A DNA stretch of 64,000 nt from an uncultured Roseburia sp. Lineage in GTDB: Bacteria > Bacillota > Clostridia > Lachnospirales > Lachnospiraceae. Position 1 is the stretch's first letter. The number at the start of each line of letters is the position of its first letter. A program made the position numbers and the translations under genes. The DNA lies in contig CANSKO010000008.1 in the NCBI GenBank assembly GCA_947647505.1, positions 62,001 through 126,000 on the forward strand, in the 5' to 3' direction. The notes beneath the pieces were generated by a model that saw only the letters and a program-made list of their open reading frames with translations, did not search any database and was not told the DNA's origin. Shown here piece by piece: positions 23,313 through 33,010 of this stretch.

Positions 23313-25064
23313 TTAATCTTTATCAAACATCTGGTAATATTGCAGGGTCTGATACGGCAAAAGCGCCTCCTTAGCTTCCTCCGGCCAGATTCCGGCAGCC
23401 GATACGACGGGCGCGCGCTCCCTCAGCTCCCTTAAGAAATTCTGATACGCCGGAAGCGCAATTCCCGCCGCCTCTAAGACCTTCACGCCAAGATAATTTA
23501 CGCTCATATCCTGCTGCGTTTCCGTTTCCATCGGATAATTCGTCCATATCACATAAGGAACCTGATAACGCAAAGCCGCATCCGCGCCGGACAGAAAACG
23601 ATAGCTTTTCCCCTGCAGCCGCCAGATTGGTTCCGCCACCGTATCATTTGGCTGGTGATCGCCAAAAAATACGACCATCGTCGGTTCCTCTTCCTGCGAA
23701 AAATAAGAAATCAGAGATTCCAGCGCCCGGTCCGTTTCCTGTATCAGAGACAAATACATGGAAAGCGCTTCCGACGGCGCGCCCTCCACCGTGATATGGG
23801 GCGCAAAACCGGGATGCGCGTCATACGAACCATGATTCTGCATCGTAACGTTAAAGACAAACAGAGGCGTATCTTCCTCCTTTTCCTCATACGTCCGTAT
23901 GATCTGGTCAAAGCAGGTCTGATCGCTGACATAATCCCGGATGTATGCTTTCTTCCCAAAATCATGCAAAAACTGCATGTGCGAAAACCCAAGCAGCGGA
24001 TACACGGTATCCCTGTCCCATCCGCCGGCATAATACGGATGCATCGCATACGTCTCATAGCCAAGCGCCTTTAGACAGGATGGAATCGCAGGAAGCTCTT
24101 TCCGAATATACTGCTGATACGGTATGCTTCCCTGCGGCAAAAACGCCATCGTATGGCCCGTCAGAAATTCAAACTCCGTATTCGCCGTGTTGCCGCCGCA
24201 GACCGACGTATGCAGATAGCCTGTAATCGTATTTTTCTCCCCCTGAAACAGACGGCGCACAAATGGCATGTACTCCTCGCTTGCCGTAAAATCCCCCAAA
24301 ACGCCAGGATCGGAAAACGCCTCATCCATAATCACAATGATATTTGGCATCCGCTCCGCTCCCTGCTCCTGATTTGCAGACGCCTCCTGCGTCGTCTCGT
24401 ACTCCGCCAGCATCTGCTCTGCCTTTGTCCTGCTGTACCCGTCCGGCTTTTCAATCGACAAAAAGGGAAGCTCCATCACCATCGTTAAGGCAAAGCCGTT
24501 TGTCTGCCACATGTAAACCGGCGTAAACAGCTTATTATACATCAAATGACGATTCTGAAACTCCTCCCGCTGCAACGTTTTTGCAAACAGCAGCAGCGCC
24601 ACGCACAGCGCAAATGCCGCGGGCAGACTGACATACCGTTTGCACTTCTTCCCGTCCGCCCTGCAAAAGCCCTCCAGAAACAGCACGAGCAAAAAGCCAA
24701 AAAGCACAGCCGCCACACGGGGCGTCGGCATAAAATTATAATTGTCCATAACGCCCGCCGCCGTGCCAATCGAGAAAAGATCCCAGGGGACAAGCGGAAG
24801 CGAGCGAAACGTATAGACGTAATAGTTGATCAGACCAAGCAGCATAGCCAAAATCCCTTCCGTCCGAAGCGCCCATGTCACGCTCCGAAACAGAAGGGCC
24901 AGTATCCACGCCACCAGTTCAAACAGAAGAATATTAAAAATCTGCGGCCACTGCCTGACCTCTGTAAAGCCATTGTGCGTATACGCCTCCAGCAGATAAA
25001 AATGCACGATGGGAAACAAAAGCAGGCCGCAGACGCTTCGAAATGTTTTCACTGTATCAGACAT
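23313..25064 (-). CDS. LTA synthase-like membrane sulfatase-fold phosphoglycerol transferase
   Basis: 583 residues. Five to six membrane helices fill the first 190 residues, followed by the extracellular alkaline-phosphatase-like domain. It shows NIIVIMDEAFSD, the nucleophile threonine in GGNTANTEFEFLTG, MQNHGSYD, and a metal-binding VVFFGDHQPND. All residues expected for LtaS/OpgB-type enzymes are there. It should transfer glycerol phosphate or a similar group from a phospholipid to a surface glycan or polymer. It starts 1 base after the stop of the transglutaminase-like gene with no strong ribosome site, so it is probably translationally coupled. Confidence 0.9.
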   Translation of the reverse strand: MSDTVKTFRSVCGLLLFPIVHFYLLEAYTHNGFTEVRQWPQIFNILLFELVAWILALLFRSVTWALRTEGILAMLLGLINYYVYTFRSLPLVPWDLFSIGTAAGVMDNYNFMPTPRVAAVLFGFLLVLFLEGFCRADGKKCKRYVSLPAAFALCVALLLFAKTLQREEFQNRHLMYNKLFTPVYMWQTNGFALTMVMELPFLSIEKPDGYSRTKAEQMLAEYETTQEASANQEQGAERMPNIIVIMDEAFSDPGVLGDFTASEEYMPFVRRLFQGEKNTITGYLHTSVCGGNTANTEFEFLTGHTMAFLPQGSIPYQQYIRKELPAIPSCLKALGYETYAMHPYYAGGWDRDTVYPLLGFSHMQFLHDFGKKAYIRDYVSDQTCFDQIIRTYEEKEEDTPLFVFNVTMQNHGSYDAHPGFAPHITVEGAPSEALSMYLSLIQETDRALESLISYFSQEEEPTMVVFFGDHQPNDTVAEPIWRLQGKSYRFLSGADAALRYQVPYVIWTNYPMETETQQDMSVNYLGVKVLEAAGIALPAYQNFLRELRERAPVVSAAGIWPEEAKEALLPYQTLQYYQMFDKD

Positions 25065-25066
25065 GC

Positions 25067-26977
25067 TTATTTTTTAATTTTTACAGACTTTACTTTGCTC
25101 CAGGAACCGTATTTTTTCTTTCCGGTCACAGAATCCTTCTGGAACGTACGCGCCTGTACATAATACGTCTTGCCTTTTGCCAGTTTGTTTATCGTCAGAG
25201 ACGTTTCCGTAACGTCCTTTTTCTTAGCGGACGACATATTTTTGCGCAGCGAATAGCGTATCTGATATCCGCTTGCCGCCGCATTCTTTTTGACTTTGAT
25301 CCGCATTGTTTTCTTTGCGCTGTTTTTCACCGATGCAACCGCCGTCTTTCCGGGCTTGATTTTCGCCCAGTGCGCATAAAGGTTAAGATCAGCCGTTACT
25401 GTGTCGGACGCGCTGACTTTTCTGCCGCCGACGGCGCTCGTGTACCAGCCAAGAAACGCATATTTGCTCCGCTTTGGATCTGTCATGCTCCCCAGGCCCG
25501 CGCCATAAAGAATGCCCGATTTTACAATAGATTTCGTGCTTTTGCTTCCAATGTATCCGCCATTTGCATGAAACGTTACGGTATACTGCGGCGTAATCGT
25601 AACGGACGATACCGGACTGTCGTAATACCCGTTTGCCGCGGCAGACGCCGTTACCGTCGTCACGCCGGATATGGAAAATGGCGCCAGATAAACCTGCGAC
25701 CTTGTAGACGCAATGGAAGGCGTTGTTCCATTTAACGTATAATAAATCGTCCCGCCCGCCGGCGCAGCGATCGTAACCGTGTTGCCGGTGCAGACAATCT
25801 GCGGCGCGGCAAGACCCGCAGACGGCGTAAAGATCGTTCCGATCTCGCTTTCGCTTGCTCCGGAGTCATACACCAGAGCCGGCAGCATGCCATTCCAGAT
25901 GCTCTCCGGCAAATGCTGCCGGCTGCCCAGCTCCGCGTCATGAATAAAAACCTGCTCGCTTCTGTTAAAGTAAGGATACGTGCTGACCAGCCCCTTATCA
26001 TCCGCAATGTTGTCATTCCAGGTCACATCCACACAGTACCATGTGCCATTCAAACGCACAATATTCCATTCATGCTCCAGGCTTGTCACAACTGCACAAT
26101 CCACATTCGCGCCGTTTAACAAAAGCTGCAATGCCTGCGAATACCCCGCGCATACTGTCGTATCCGTACAAAATACGCTGTAAGCCACCTGATTATACGG
26201 ATTCATCGGAATCGACGGATCTTCATATCCAAAATCATACGTCATTTTCGCACAGATCAGATCATGCGCCAGCTTCTCTTTGGAAAGATCGTCCGGCTGC
26301 GCGTTGATCTGCGCCATCCAGTTATCAATGACGCTCTTCATCTGCGCCGTCGCCTGGCTGCGCGCGCCGCCCTGCGCAAATTCCGGAAAAACCGTAAGCG
26401 CGACCATGCCGCCATATCCGGCTCCGGAGCTGTAAATGCTGGAATCCAGAAAATAATACTGCGGATTGGAGTATTTGAACAAAAACGCTGTTTCGACTGC
26501 CGTATCTCTTGGCATACCCGTAAACATAACGGATTTTGTCTGGCAAACCATGCGCCCGTCACTGTCCCTTGTTATGGCAAGGGAGTCTGCGCCCGTCAGA
26601 TAGCTGATGCACATCTCATCCAGCTTATCCCAGAATTCCCTTTTGCTTGCCGAAAGCTGGTTGTAATAATAATTCGTAGAATATTTATCCCAATCATATC
26701 GATACACTGCGGACGCTTTCTGGTTCGCGTCCTCCTTTGGACGAAACGCCTCCGGCATGTCTTTGGCGTCTGTTTCATGATTGACCGGCCGCTCCAGTCC
26801 TCCCGGCAGACGAATTCCCGCTCCGTCCTCCTCTGCCGTTACAGGCGCCTCCTCCATCACCGGAGCCTCTTCTGTCACCGCTCTCTCATCGGTCGCCGGC
26901 GCAGCGTATGCCGGGCCAGCCGCCGCGCCAAGCAGCAATATACCGGACAATAAAAATGAAATCATTCGTTTCCTCAT
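25067..26977 (-). CDS. Secreted transglutaminase-like protein with InlB-type and Fn3 domains
   Basis: 636 residues. A Sec signal peptide (MRKRMISFLLSGILLLGAAAGPAYA) leads to an acidic linker, then a transglutaminase/protease-like domain at about 150-350 with Cys in DTTVCAGYSQA, His in LEHEWNIV and Asp in YCVDVTWND. Next is a chitobiase-C-like or Ig-like segment (GGTIYYTLNGTTPS, about 400-460), one InlB B-repeat (TVTFHANGGYIG to LNLYAHWA, about 470-540) and a C-terminal Fn3-like domain (YQIRYSLRKN, KTYYVQARTF) with a basic end. It has no LPXTG. It could be a peptidase or cross-linking enzyme on the cell surface. It is the first gene of the operon with the LTA synthase-like protein and YfhO. 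Confidence 0.85.
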   Translation of the reverse strand: MRKRMISFLLSGILLLGAAAGPAYAAPATDERAVTEEAPVMEEAPVTAEEDGAGIRLPGGLERPVNHETDAKDMPEAFRPKEDANQKASAVYRYDWDKYSTNYYYNQLSASKREFWDKLDEMCISYLTGADSLAITRDSDGRMVCQTKSVMFTGMPRDTAVETAFLFKYSNPQYYFLDSSIYSSGAGYGGMVALTVFPEFAQGGARSQATAQMKSVIDNWMAQINAQPDDLSKEKLAHDLICAKMTYDFGYEDPSIPMNPYNQVAYSVFCTDTTVCAGYSQALQLLLNGANVDCAVVTSLEHEWNIVRLNGTWYCVDVTWNDNIADDKGLVSTYPYFNRSEQVFIHDAELGSRQHLPESIWNGMLPALVYDSGASESEIGTIFTPSAGLAAPQIVCTGNTVTIAAPAGGTIYYTLNGTTPSIASTRSQVYLAPFSISGVTTVTASAAANGYYDSPVSSVTITPQYTVTFHANGGYIGSKSTKSIVKSGILYGAGLGSMTDPKRSKYAFLGWYTSAVGGRKVSASDTVTADLNLYAHWAKIKPGKTAVASVKNSAKKTMRIKVKKNAAASGYQIRYSLRKNMSSAKKKDVTETSLTINKLAKGKTYYVQARTFQKDSVTGKKKYGSWSKVKSVKIKK

Positions 26978-27067
26978 AGCAATCGTTCCTTTCTTTCATA
27001 GATGTTTCCAGTATGTCCATTGTACTATATCCGCACAGAAAAGGAAAGAAGAAAAACATATGTTTTG

Positions 27068-30000
27068 CTATACTTCCAAAAGCTCCAGCAGCTCTTTTCG
27101 GCTCAGCGCCAGAAGATTTCCCATTCCGCTCCCCATCACCTGTTCCGCAAGGTCTTTTTTTGCCTCCTGGAGCTTTTGAATCTTCTCTTCCACCGTTCCT
27201 CTGGCAATCAGCTTATAGACCGTTACCTTTTTCGTCTGCCCGATTCGATGCGCCCGATCGGTTGCCTGATTCTGCACTGCAAAATTCCACCACGGATCAT
27301 AATGTATCACCACGTCGGCTCCCGTCAGATTCAGGCCGACGCCTCCTGCCTTCAGTGAAATCAGAAAAACGGGAACGCTCCCTTCATTAAACTCCTTCAC
27401 CAGCAAAAGCCGCCGCTCCTTTGGCGTGCTCCCTGTGATCGTAACATACGAAATTCCTTCTTCCATAAGCCTTGTCTGCAAGATTTCCAGCATGCTCTTA
27501 AACTGCGAAAACAAAAGAATGCGATGACCCCCGTCTATCGCGCTTTTTAAAAGCTCCAGACACGCGTCAAGCTTTGCCGCCCCTCCTTTATACTGCGCAA
27601 AGCACAGGGACGGATCGCAGCAGATCTGGCGCAGCCGCGTAAGCTCTGACAGAATCTGCATCTTCTGTTTCTGAAAATCCGCATCATTCTGCCCGGCAAG
27701 CCGCTCTTTCATATGCAGGACCTGTCCGTCATACAGCCGCTGCTGCGCGCGCTCGAACTTTACATAACGGCATTCTTCCAGCTTCTTTGGCAAATCCTTA
27801 AGCACGTCCTCCTTGCGTCTGCGCAGAATAAACGGCCCGACCATTTTCTGTAAACGCCGCATCGCGGCTTTGTCGCCGTTTTTGACGACAGGCGTCTCAA
27901 TTTCACGCCGAAATGTCTCATACCCATACAAAAAGCCGGGCATCAGATAATCAAAAATGCTCCACAATTCGCTCAGACGGTTTTCAATCGGCGTTCCGGT
28001 CAGCGCATAGCGTATCCGGCTCTGCACCGCTTTGACCGCCTTCGCCGCCGTTGTCGCATGGTTTTTGATGTACTGCGCTTCGTCTATGATTTCATAGGAA
28101 AACCGTTTTCCTTCATACTGCGCGATATCGCGTTTTAACAGATCATAGGACGTGATGAGCACGTCAGACTCCTTCCAGTCTCTAAGCTTTCCCTGCCGCT
28201 CCTTCTGCGTGCCTGTAATCAGCGAAACGCTTAGCTCCGGCGCAAATTTTTTGATTTCCTCTCCCCAGTTAAAGACGAGCGACGCCGGAGAAATGACAAG
28301 CGACGTGCCGCCTCCCTCCCGTTTCGCCGCAAGCAGTACCGCAATGACCTGCAACGTCTTGCCAAGCCCCATATCGTCCGCAAGAATTCCTCCGAATTGC
28401 CACGCTTCCAGCGTGCGCAGCCATTTATAACCATTCTTCTGATAATTGCGCATAACGGCCGAAAGGCTCTCCGGCTCCTCAAAATCGGCGTCCTTTATCG
28501 TTTTAAACCCTTTGACCACTTCCCGAAAATGACTGTCCCGTCTGCTGCATACGCCCTCGTGTTCTTCCAGCATCCGATCCAGATACAGCGTACGGTACAT
28601 CGGAAGGCGCATCTTTCCCTTTGCAAACTCCCCGGGCCCAATTTGCGCGGCGTCCATCATTTCCGCCAGCATCCCAAGCGAAGCGTCGCCTAAGCTGGCA
28701 AACGAGCCGTCTTTCATCCGGTAATAGCGCTTCTTTGCCCGATAACTGTCTAAAATGGCCAGCAATTCTTCTTTCGATACGTCATCCGTCGCAATATCCA
28801 GCTCCAAAAGCCCGCAGGAGACGGATACGCCGACCGACACCTTAACGGGCTTTACCGCATGGCTGCTTAAAAACCGTTTCGTACAGCGCACCTCGCCAAG
28901 CTCCATCAGCTTTTCTACGCCGCCCTCCATCATCTGGTAAACGAGCTCCTCATCGCCGCCGCAGTGCAGCGCTTCCTTTTCCGGATCCACCTCCGGCAAA
29001 AGCTGCATGGCCTGATATACTGCCTCTTCCTCCCTCGCCGCGTCCCGAAACGGCTCTACGCTCTTTGCCGCATGACCAGACACCCGGTCAAGCGCTGAAA
29101 CTTCTTTCTCCCCATATCTGGCATATACCATACAGGTGACGTTTTGATCCTCCATATCCAGATAAAAGGTGATTTTCGCTTCCGGCAGCAAATATTTCCG
29201 AAACGTTTCCGGCTCCGTTTCCATGATTTCCACAACCTCCGCAAGCTGCGGCAGCGCACGGTAAAAAAATTCCGACATTGCATTTCTTCCGATGTGAAAA
29301 GAAAAACGATCGCCGTCGGCCAGACTGACCAGCGGTTCGATTTTTTCCAGAAACGCCGGATCGACCCGGTTTATCTTCTCATCCTTCAGATAGTAAGCCG
29401 CATCCGTTCCATAATACAGCTTCGGCAGACTGCCCGTCACCTGAACGCCATGAAATTCCCGCTCATTCGGATACGTTTCAGCTGAAATCCGCATAGAGAC
29501 GTCCGGGTTATGCTGCGCGCAAAAAAGCAGACGCTTCTTTTTTTCGGCTGCATCCCTGTCCTCAAACTCGACCGCATCCTCTCCCAGCCGTTTATAAAAA
29601 GCGTCCAGCCTCCATCCGGACAATTTCAGCTCGCTTAAAGCGCCTGATCTGCGGTAAGCATACCCCCGGTATTCTGCCATCCGCTCCTGAAACGCTTCCT
29701 CTTCGCGCACAATCTGACTGAGAAAGTGAATCCATCCTTTTCCCTTTTCCGTAAACCGCTGAATATCGTGATGGATCTGCGTGCTGCTTCCATACGTTTC
29801 CGTCGCGCAATGCCTGACGTTTCTACAGAACTGATCCGGTTTTTTTACGACAAACAGCTTTTTTTCTCCTATTTTAAAGGAAATCATCAGATTTCCATTC
29901 TTTTTAATCAAACGCGGAACAAACTGCAGCAAAGGATACGCGTCCGCTTTTGCAGCAATCTGGCTGACCCGTTTTTGCTGATAAGCCCGCAGTAGCGTCT

Positions 30001-30484
30001 TCGCCCGTTCGTCCGTCGCGTCTCCCAGCGTATGCGTGTTCAGATATTCCTGCAGCATCTGAAGCGTCCCCGCCGTATAAGGGCATTCCAGACTGGCGGC
30101 GTACCAGGAATAGTACCGTTTGCGGCATTTGGGACAACCGCATTCCATGTGCGTCACCTCTGTGCGCGCAAACAAAATCCGAATCGGAAACGTTTCGCCC
30201 TCCTGCATGCCCGTTGCATCTATCTCCCCCAGCGCCCGCCCGTCCGTCCGGGAATGGCCCGACCGAATCCGCTCTAAGACGATGCGCCCTTCCCGATAAA
30301 GCGTCTCGCCCTCCATCCTGATTTTCTGCGCGATATTTCTGGAAGCGGCAATTTTATCTCCGACAAAATAACGGTACTGCTCCAACGCCTCTGGCGATAA
30401 AAACGAATCCGCCCGCTCCGACAGATCCGCTTCCTCCTCCCAGGCGTCGCCAAACAGCCTGTAATTTTTTTCCATCTTTTCCAT
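27068..30484 (-). CDS. SWIM-type zinc-finger SNF2 DEAD/DEAH ATPase
   Basis: About 1138 residues from the ATG at 30484 (GAGGAAG upstream); an in-frame ATG at 30559 has a weaker site and gives 25 more residues. A SWIM-like zinc motif (THMECGCPKCRKRYYSW) lies near residue 115-130. A large unassigned middle region of about 500 residues follows. The C-terminal SNF2 motor carries ADDMGLGKTLQVIA, DEAQYIKN, SQFKSMLEIL and DRAHRIGQTKKV, so all helicase motifs are intact. The family is a double-stranded-DNA translocase/remodeller; its cellular task in Firmicutes is not settled. A strong promoter lies at 30595-30623. Confidence 0.9.
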   Translation of the reverse strand: MEKMEKNYRLFGDAWEEEADLSERADSFLSPEALEQYRYFVGDKIAASRNIAQKIRMEGETLYREGRIVLERIRSGHSRTDGRALGEIDATGMQEGETFPIRILFARTEVTHMECGCPKCRKRYYSWYAASLECPYTAGTLQMLQEYLNTHTLGDATDERAKTLLRAYQQKRVSQIAAKADAYPLLQFVPRLIKKNGNLMISFKIGEKKLFVVKKPDQFCRNVRHCATETYGSSTQIHHDIQRFTEKGKGWIHFLSQIVREEEAFQERMAEYRGYAYRRSGALSELKLSGWRLDAFYKRLGEDAVEFEDRDAAEKKKRLLFCAQHNPDVSMRISAETYPNEREFHGVQVTGSLPKLYYGTDAAYYLKDEKINRVDPAFLEKIEPLVSLADGDRFSFHIGRNAMSEFFYRALPQLAEVVEIMETEPETFRKYLLPEAKITFYLDMEDQNVTCMVYARYGEKEVSALDRVSGHAAKSVEPFRDAAREEEAVYQAMQLLPEVDPEKEALHCGGDEELVYQMMEGGVEKLMELGEVRCTKRFLSSHAVKPVKVSVGVSVSCGLLELDIATDDVSKEELLAILDSYRAKKRYYRMKDGSFASLGDASLGMLAEMMDAAQIGPGEFAKGKMRLPMYRTLYLDRMLEEHEGVCSRRDSHFREVVKGFKTIKDADFEEPESLSAVMRNYQKNGYKWLRTLEAWQFGGILADDMGLGKTLQVIAVLLAAKREGGGTSLVISPASLVFNWGEEIKKFAPELSVSLITGTQKERQGKLRDWKESDVLITSYDLLKRDIAQYEGKRFSYEIIDEAQYIKNHATTAAKAVKAVQSRIRYALTGTPIENRLSELWSIFDYLMPGFLYGYETFRREIETPVVKNGDKAAMRRLQKMVGPFILRRRKEDVLKDLPKKLEECRYVKFERAQQRLYDGQVLHMKERLAGQNDADFQKQKMQILSELTRLRQICCDPSLCFAQYKGGAAKLDACLELLKSAIDGGHRILLFSQFKSMLEILQTRLMEEGISYVTITGSTPKERRLLLVKEFNEGSVPVFLISLKAGGVGLNLTGADVVIHYDPWWNFAVQNQATDRAHRIGQTKKVTVYKLIARGTVEEKIQKLQEAKKDLAEQVMGSGMGNLLALSRKELLELLEV

Positions 30485-30594
30485 ATCCGCTTCCTCTTTC
30501 CCGTCCGAACGCAAAAAAACATTCCCATCAGCCGCATTGCCGGAAAACGCCGCATGCATCTGACAAATGCCTTTTCTTCGTACACTCTATGTAA

Positions 30595-30623
30595 ATTCTA
30601 ATCGCGGCATCTTAAAATGTCAA
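30595..30623 (-). promoter_or_regulatory. Promoter of the SNF2 ATPase gene
   Basis: On the minus strand TTGACA, 17 bases, TAGAAT. It is 36 bases upstream of the ATG at 30559 and about 110 upstream of the preferred start. Confidence 0.75.
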
Positions 30624-30678
30624 GGCCGTCAGACCATGCGCATTCCGAAGCAAAAACAAAACGTGTTACAATTCACAC

Positions 30679-30736
30679 CCACGCCAGTTTTTGCAAAGTT
30701 TTTATTTGATAAGGGTGCACGGAGTGATTGGCGTGG
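30679..30736. repeat. 8-base inverted repeat upstream of the DegV gene
   Basis: CCACGCCA (30679-30686) and TGGCGTGG (30729-30736) enclose 42 AT-rich bases. It lies in the roughly 375-base non-coding stretch between the SNF2 and DegV genes, which otherwise shows only the two promoters. Function unknown. Confidence 0.3.
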
Positions 30737-30756
30737 CGTGAAAAATAACCAAAATG

Positions 30757-30785
30757 TTGCTTTTTCTCTGCAAACGTAGTATTCT
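30757..30785 (+). promoter_or_regulatory. Putative promoter of the DegV gene
   Basis: TTGCTT, 17 bases, TATTCT. The roughly 70-base leader that follows can form a hairpin (GATAAACTGC with GCAGTTATC). Confidence 0.45.
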
Positions 30786-30859
30786 ATGTATCAAGATAAA
30801 CTGCGCTTCCTTCTTTTGGCAGTTATCAAAACTACATAACACTGAGAGGTTTATTTTAT

Positions 30860-31762
30860 ATGAAAGAGACATTCCACATTATAAGCGACGGCTCCTGCGA
30901 TCTGCCGCCAGCGCTCGCACAGGAAAAAAACATTACCGTCGTGCCATTTTACGTATCCTTTGACGACAAATGCTATCAGAAAGAAAACGTAGACATCGGC
31001 ATTCGGGACTTTTACCAGCAGATGGTTGACAAAAAGGGCGTCTACCCCAAATCCTCGATGCCCTCTGTCTTTGACTACGAAAACGCCTTTCTCCCGTATG
31101 CGAAAAAGCAGATTCCCATTCTCTGCATCTGCATCACTTCCAAATTCAGCGGGTCCATGCAATCTGCGCAAAACGCGCGTTCAATTGTACTGGAGCAGTA
31201 TCCAAACGCGCAGATTCACATCATCGACTGCATGTTCAATACTGTGCTGCAGGGGCTTTTTACACTGGAAGCCGCAGCGTTAAGAGACAACGGCGCAGAC
31301 TATGCAGACGCCATCAAACGGCTGGAAGACATTCGTCACACCGGCAGAATCTTTTTCACGGTTGGCAATATGGAATATTTAAAGCATGGCGGACGCATCG
31401 GAAAGGTTGCCGCCGTAGCGGGCGGCGTGCTGGACATCCGTCCCATCATCACGTTAAAGCAGGGTGAAATCTTTCCCTCCGGCATTGACAGAGGCAGAAA
31501 GCGCACCACGCAAAAAACGCTGGATCTTCTGCTCGAATACTTAAATGAAAACGGTTGGAGCGCTGATTGTTTCAGCCTTGTCGTCGGATATGGATATGAC
31601 AGAGAAGAAGGCGACGCTTTCCGCGACCATGCGCTTGACGTCCTGCGCCGGAACGGATATGCCATCGACGCCATTCCCGTCTGTCAGATCGGCGCTACAA
31701 TCGGCGTGCACACCGGTCCGTATCCGCTTGGCTTTGGAATTATCGAAAAAGCGATGCACTGA
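30860..31762 (+). CDS. DegV-family fatty-acid-binding protein
   Basis: 300 residues, a full DegV domain. Features include SDGSCDLP near the start, VPFYVSFDD, KSSMPSVFDYE, CITSKFSGSMQSA with the conserved serines, and a C-terminal GATIGVHTGPYPLGFG. DegV/FakB proteins bind one fatty-acid molecule; FakB-type members present it to a fatty-acid kinase. No FakA kinase gene lies nearby, so the role is inferred from family only. AGAGG lies about 10 bases before the ATG. The stop codon sits inside the loop of a terminator shared with the convergent aroG-type gene. Confidence 0.92.
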   Translation: MKETFHIISDGSCDLPPALAQEKNITVVPFYVSFDDKCYQKENVDIGIRDFYQQMVDKKGVYPKSSMPSVFDYENAFLPYAKKQIPILCICITSKFSGSMQSAQNARSIVLEQYPNAQIHIIDCMFNTVLQGLFTLEAAALRDNGADYADAIKRLEDIRHTGRIFFTVGNMEYLKHGGRIGKVAAVAGGVLDIRPIITLKQGEIFPSGIDRGRKRTTQKTLDLLLEYLNENGWSADCFSLVVGYGYDREEGDAFRDHALDVLRRNGYAIDAIPVCQIGATIGVHTGPYPLGFGIIEKAMH

Positions 31763-31773
31763 CATCGCTTTTT
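31746..31773. terminator. Compact bidirectional terminator between degV and the DAHP synthase gene
   Basis: AAAAAGCGATG-CACTGA-CATCGCTTTTT is an 11-base-pair perfect stem with T-runs on both strands. The degV stop forms part of the loop and the DAHP synthase stop abuts the other side. Confidence 0.85.
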
Positions 31774-32808
31774 CTACCAAAGCTCCGCCAGCTCATAAAT
31801 CAGACGCTCCGTCTTTTCCCATCCCAGACACGGATCGGTAATCGACTTGCCGTAGCAATGTCCGCTGATGGCCTGCGCTCCGTCTTCCAGATAGCTTTCG
31901 ATCATCAGCCCTTTGACGATCTTTCGTATCTCCCCGGACACTCTGCAGCTATGCATAATGTCTTTGCTGATACGGATCTGTTCCAGAAAATTCTTCCCCG
32001 AATTGGAATGATTCGTATCAATCACTACCGCCGGATTTGCGATCTCTTTTTCTCCATATAATTCCAGCAGCTGTTTTAAATCCTCGTAGTGGTAATTGGG
32101 GATATTCCGTCCGAATTTATCCACGTAGCCGCGCAGAATTGCATGCGTATATGGATTGCCGCCCGTCTTTACCTCCCATCCCCGATAGAGAAACGTATGG
32201 CCGCACTGTGCCGCAATAATGGAATTCATCATCACCGTCAGATCCCCGCCTGTCGGATTTTTCATGCCGACCGGAATCCCGACGCCGCTTGCCGTCAGCC
32301 TGTGCTGCTGATCCTCTGCTGACCTGGCTCCCACCGCCACATAAGAAAGAAGATCCGAAAGGTATCTGTGATTTTCCGGATAGAGCATTTCGTCCGCACA
32401 CGTAAAGCCCGTCTCTTCCACAGCCCGCATATGCATCTGACGGATTGCAATGATCCCCTTTAACATATCCGGCTTTTTCTCCGGGTCTGGCTGATGCAGC
32501 ATCCCTTTATAGCCGACGCCGATCGTTCTTGGCTTATTCGTATAAATTCTTGGAACGATAAAAATCTTCTCGCATACCTTATCCTGTACATTCCGTAATC
32601 TCGAAATATAATCGAGAACCGCATCCTCATGATCCGCCGAACACGGCCCAATGACCAAAAGCAGACGGTCGTCCTTCCCCTCAAAGATGCGGCAGATTTC
32701 TTCGTCGCGCTTTGCCTTTGTCTCCGCCGTCTTTTCACTAATCGCATACTGCTGCTTCAGCTCGTCGGGAGCCGGCAGCTTCCGCAAAAATTCCATATTC
32801 ATCTCCAT
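31774..32808 (-). CDS. 3-deoxy-7-phosphoheptulonate synthase, class I
   Basis: 344 residues, the AroF/AroG/AroH-type length. Conserved pieces are visible: LLVIGPCSADHEDAVLDY, PRIYTNKPRTIGVGYKG, KNPTGGDLTVMMNSI, HTFLYRGW and VIDTNHSNSGK. It condenses phosphoenolpyruvate and erythrose 4-phosphate, the first step of aromatic amino-acid synthesis. No other aro gene lies near it. GGAGG is 9 bases before the ATG and its own promoter is at 32869. No leader peptide or T-box was seen in the short leader. Confidence 0.94.
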   Translation of the reverse strand: MEMNMEFLRKLPAPDELKQQYAISEKTAETKAKRDEEICRIFEGKDDRLLLVIGPCSADHEDAVLDYISRLRNVQDKVCEKIFIVPRIYTNKPRTIGVGYKGMLHQPDPEKKPDMLKGIIAIRQMHMRAVEETGFTCADEMLYPENHRYLSDLLSYVAVGARSAEDQQHRLTASGVGIPVGMKNPTGGDLTVMMNSIIAAQCGHTFLYRGWEVKTGGNPYTHAILRGYVDKFGRNIPNYHYEDLKQLLELYGEKEIANPAVVIDTNHSNSGKNFLEQIRISKDIMHSCRVSGEIRKIVKGLMIESYLEDGAQAISGHCYGKSITDPCLGWEKTERLIYELAELW

Positions 32809-32868
32809 AATCGTTTTCCTCCATTACTTTTTCGCTTCAACGCTTCACAGTAAAGATGCGTTGTATGT

Positions 32869-32897
32869 AGCATACCCCCAAACAGACGACTTGTCAA
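32869..32897 (-). promoter_or_regulatory. Promoter of the DAHP synthase gene
   Basis: On the minus strand TTGACA, 17 bases, TATGCT, about 60 bases upstream of the ATG. Confidence 0.75.
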
Positions 32898-32933
32898 CCT
32901 TTTGCGCGCAAAAAATTCTGTTTCGATAAAAAC

Positions 32934-32973
32934 AAAAAAGAGGCTGCCGCAAACTTCCTGCAACAGCCTCTTT
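32934..32973 (-). terminator. Terminator of the butyrate (thl-hbd-bcd-etfBA) operon
   Basis: On the minus strand AAAGAGGCTG and CAGCCTCTTT form a 10-base-pair stem around a 17-base loop, followed by TTTTTTG. It lies about 40 bases past the etfA stop. Confidence 0.85.
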
Positions 32974-33010
32974 CCAATTTTTGAATCGAAACAAAAACCT
33001 CTCTTCTTTT

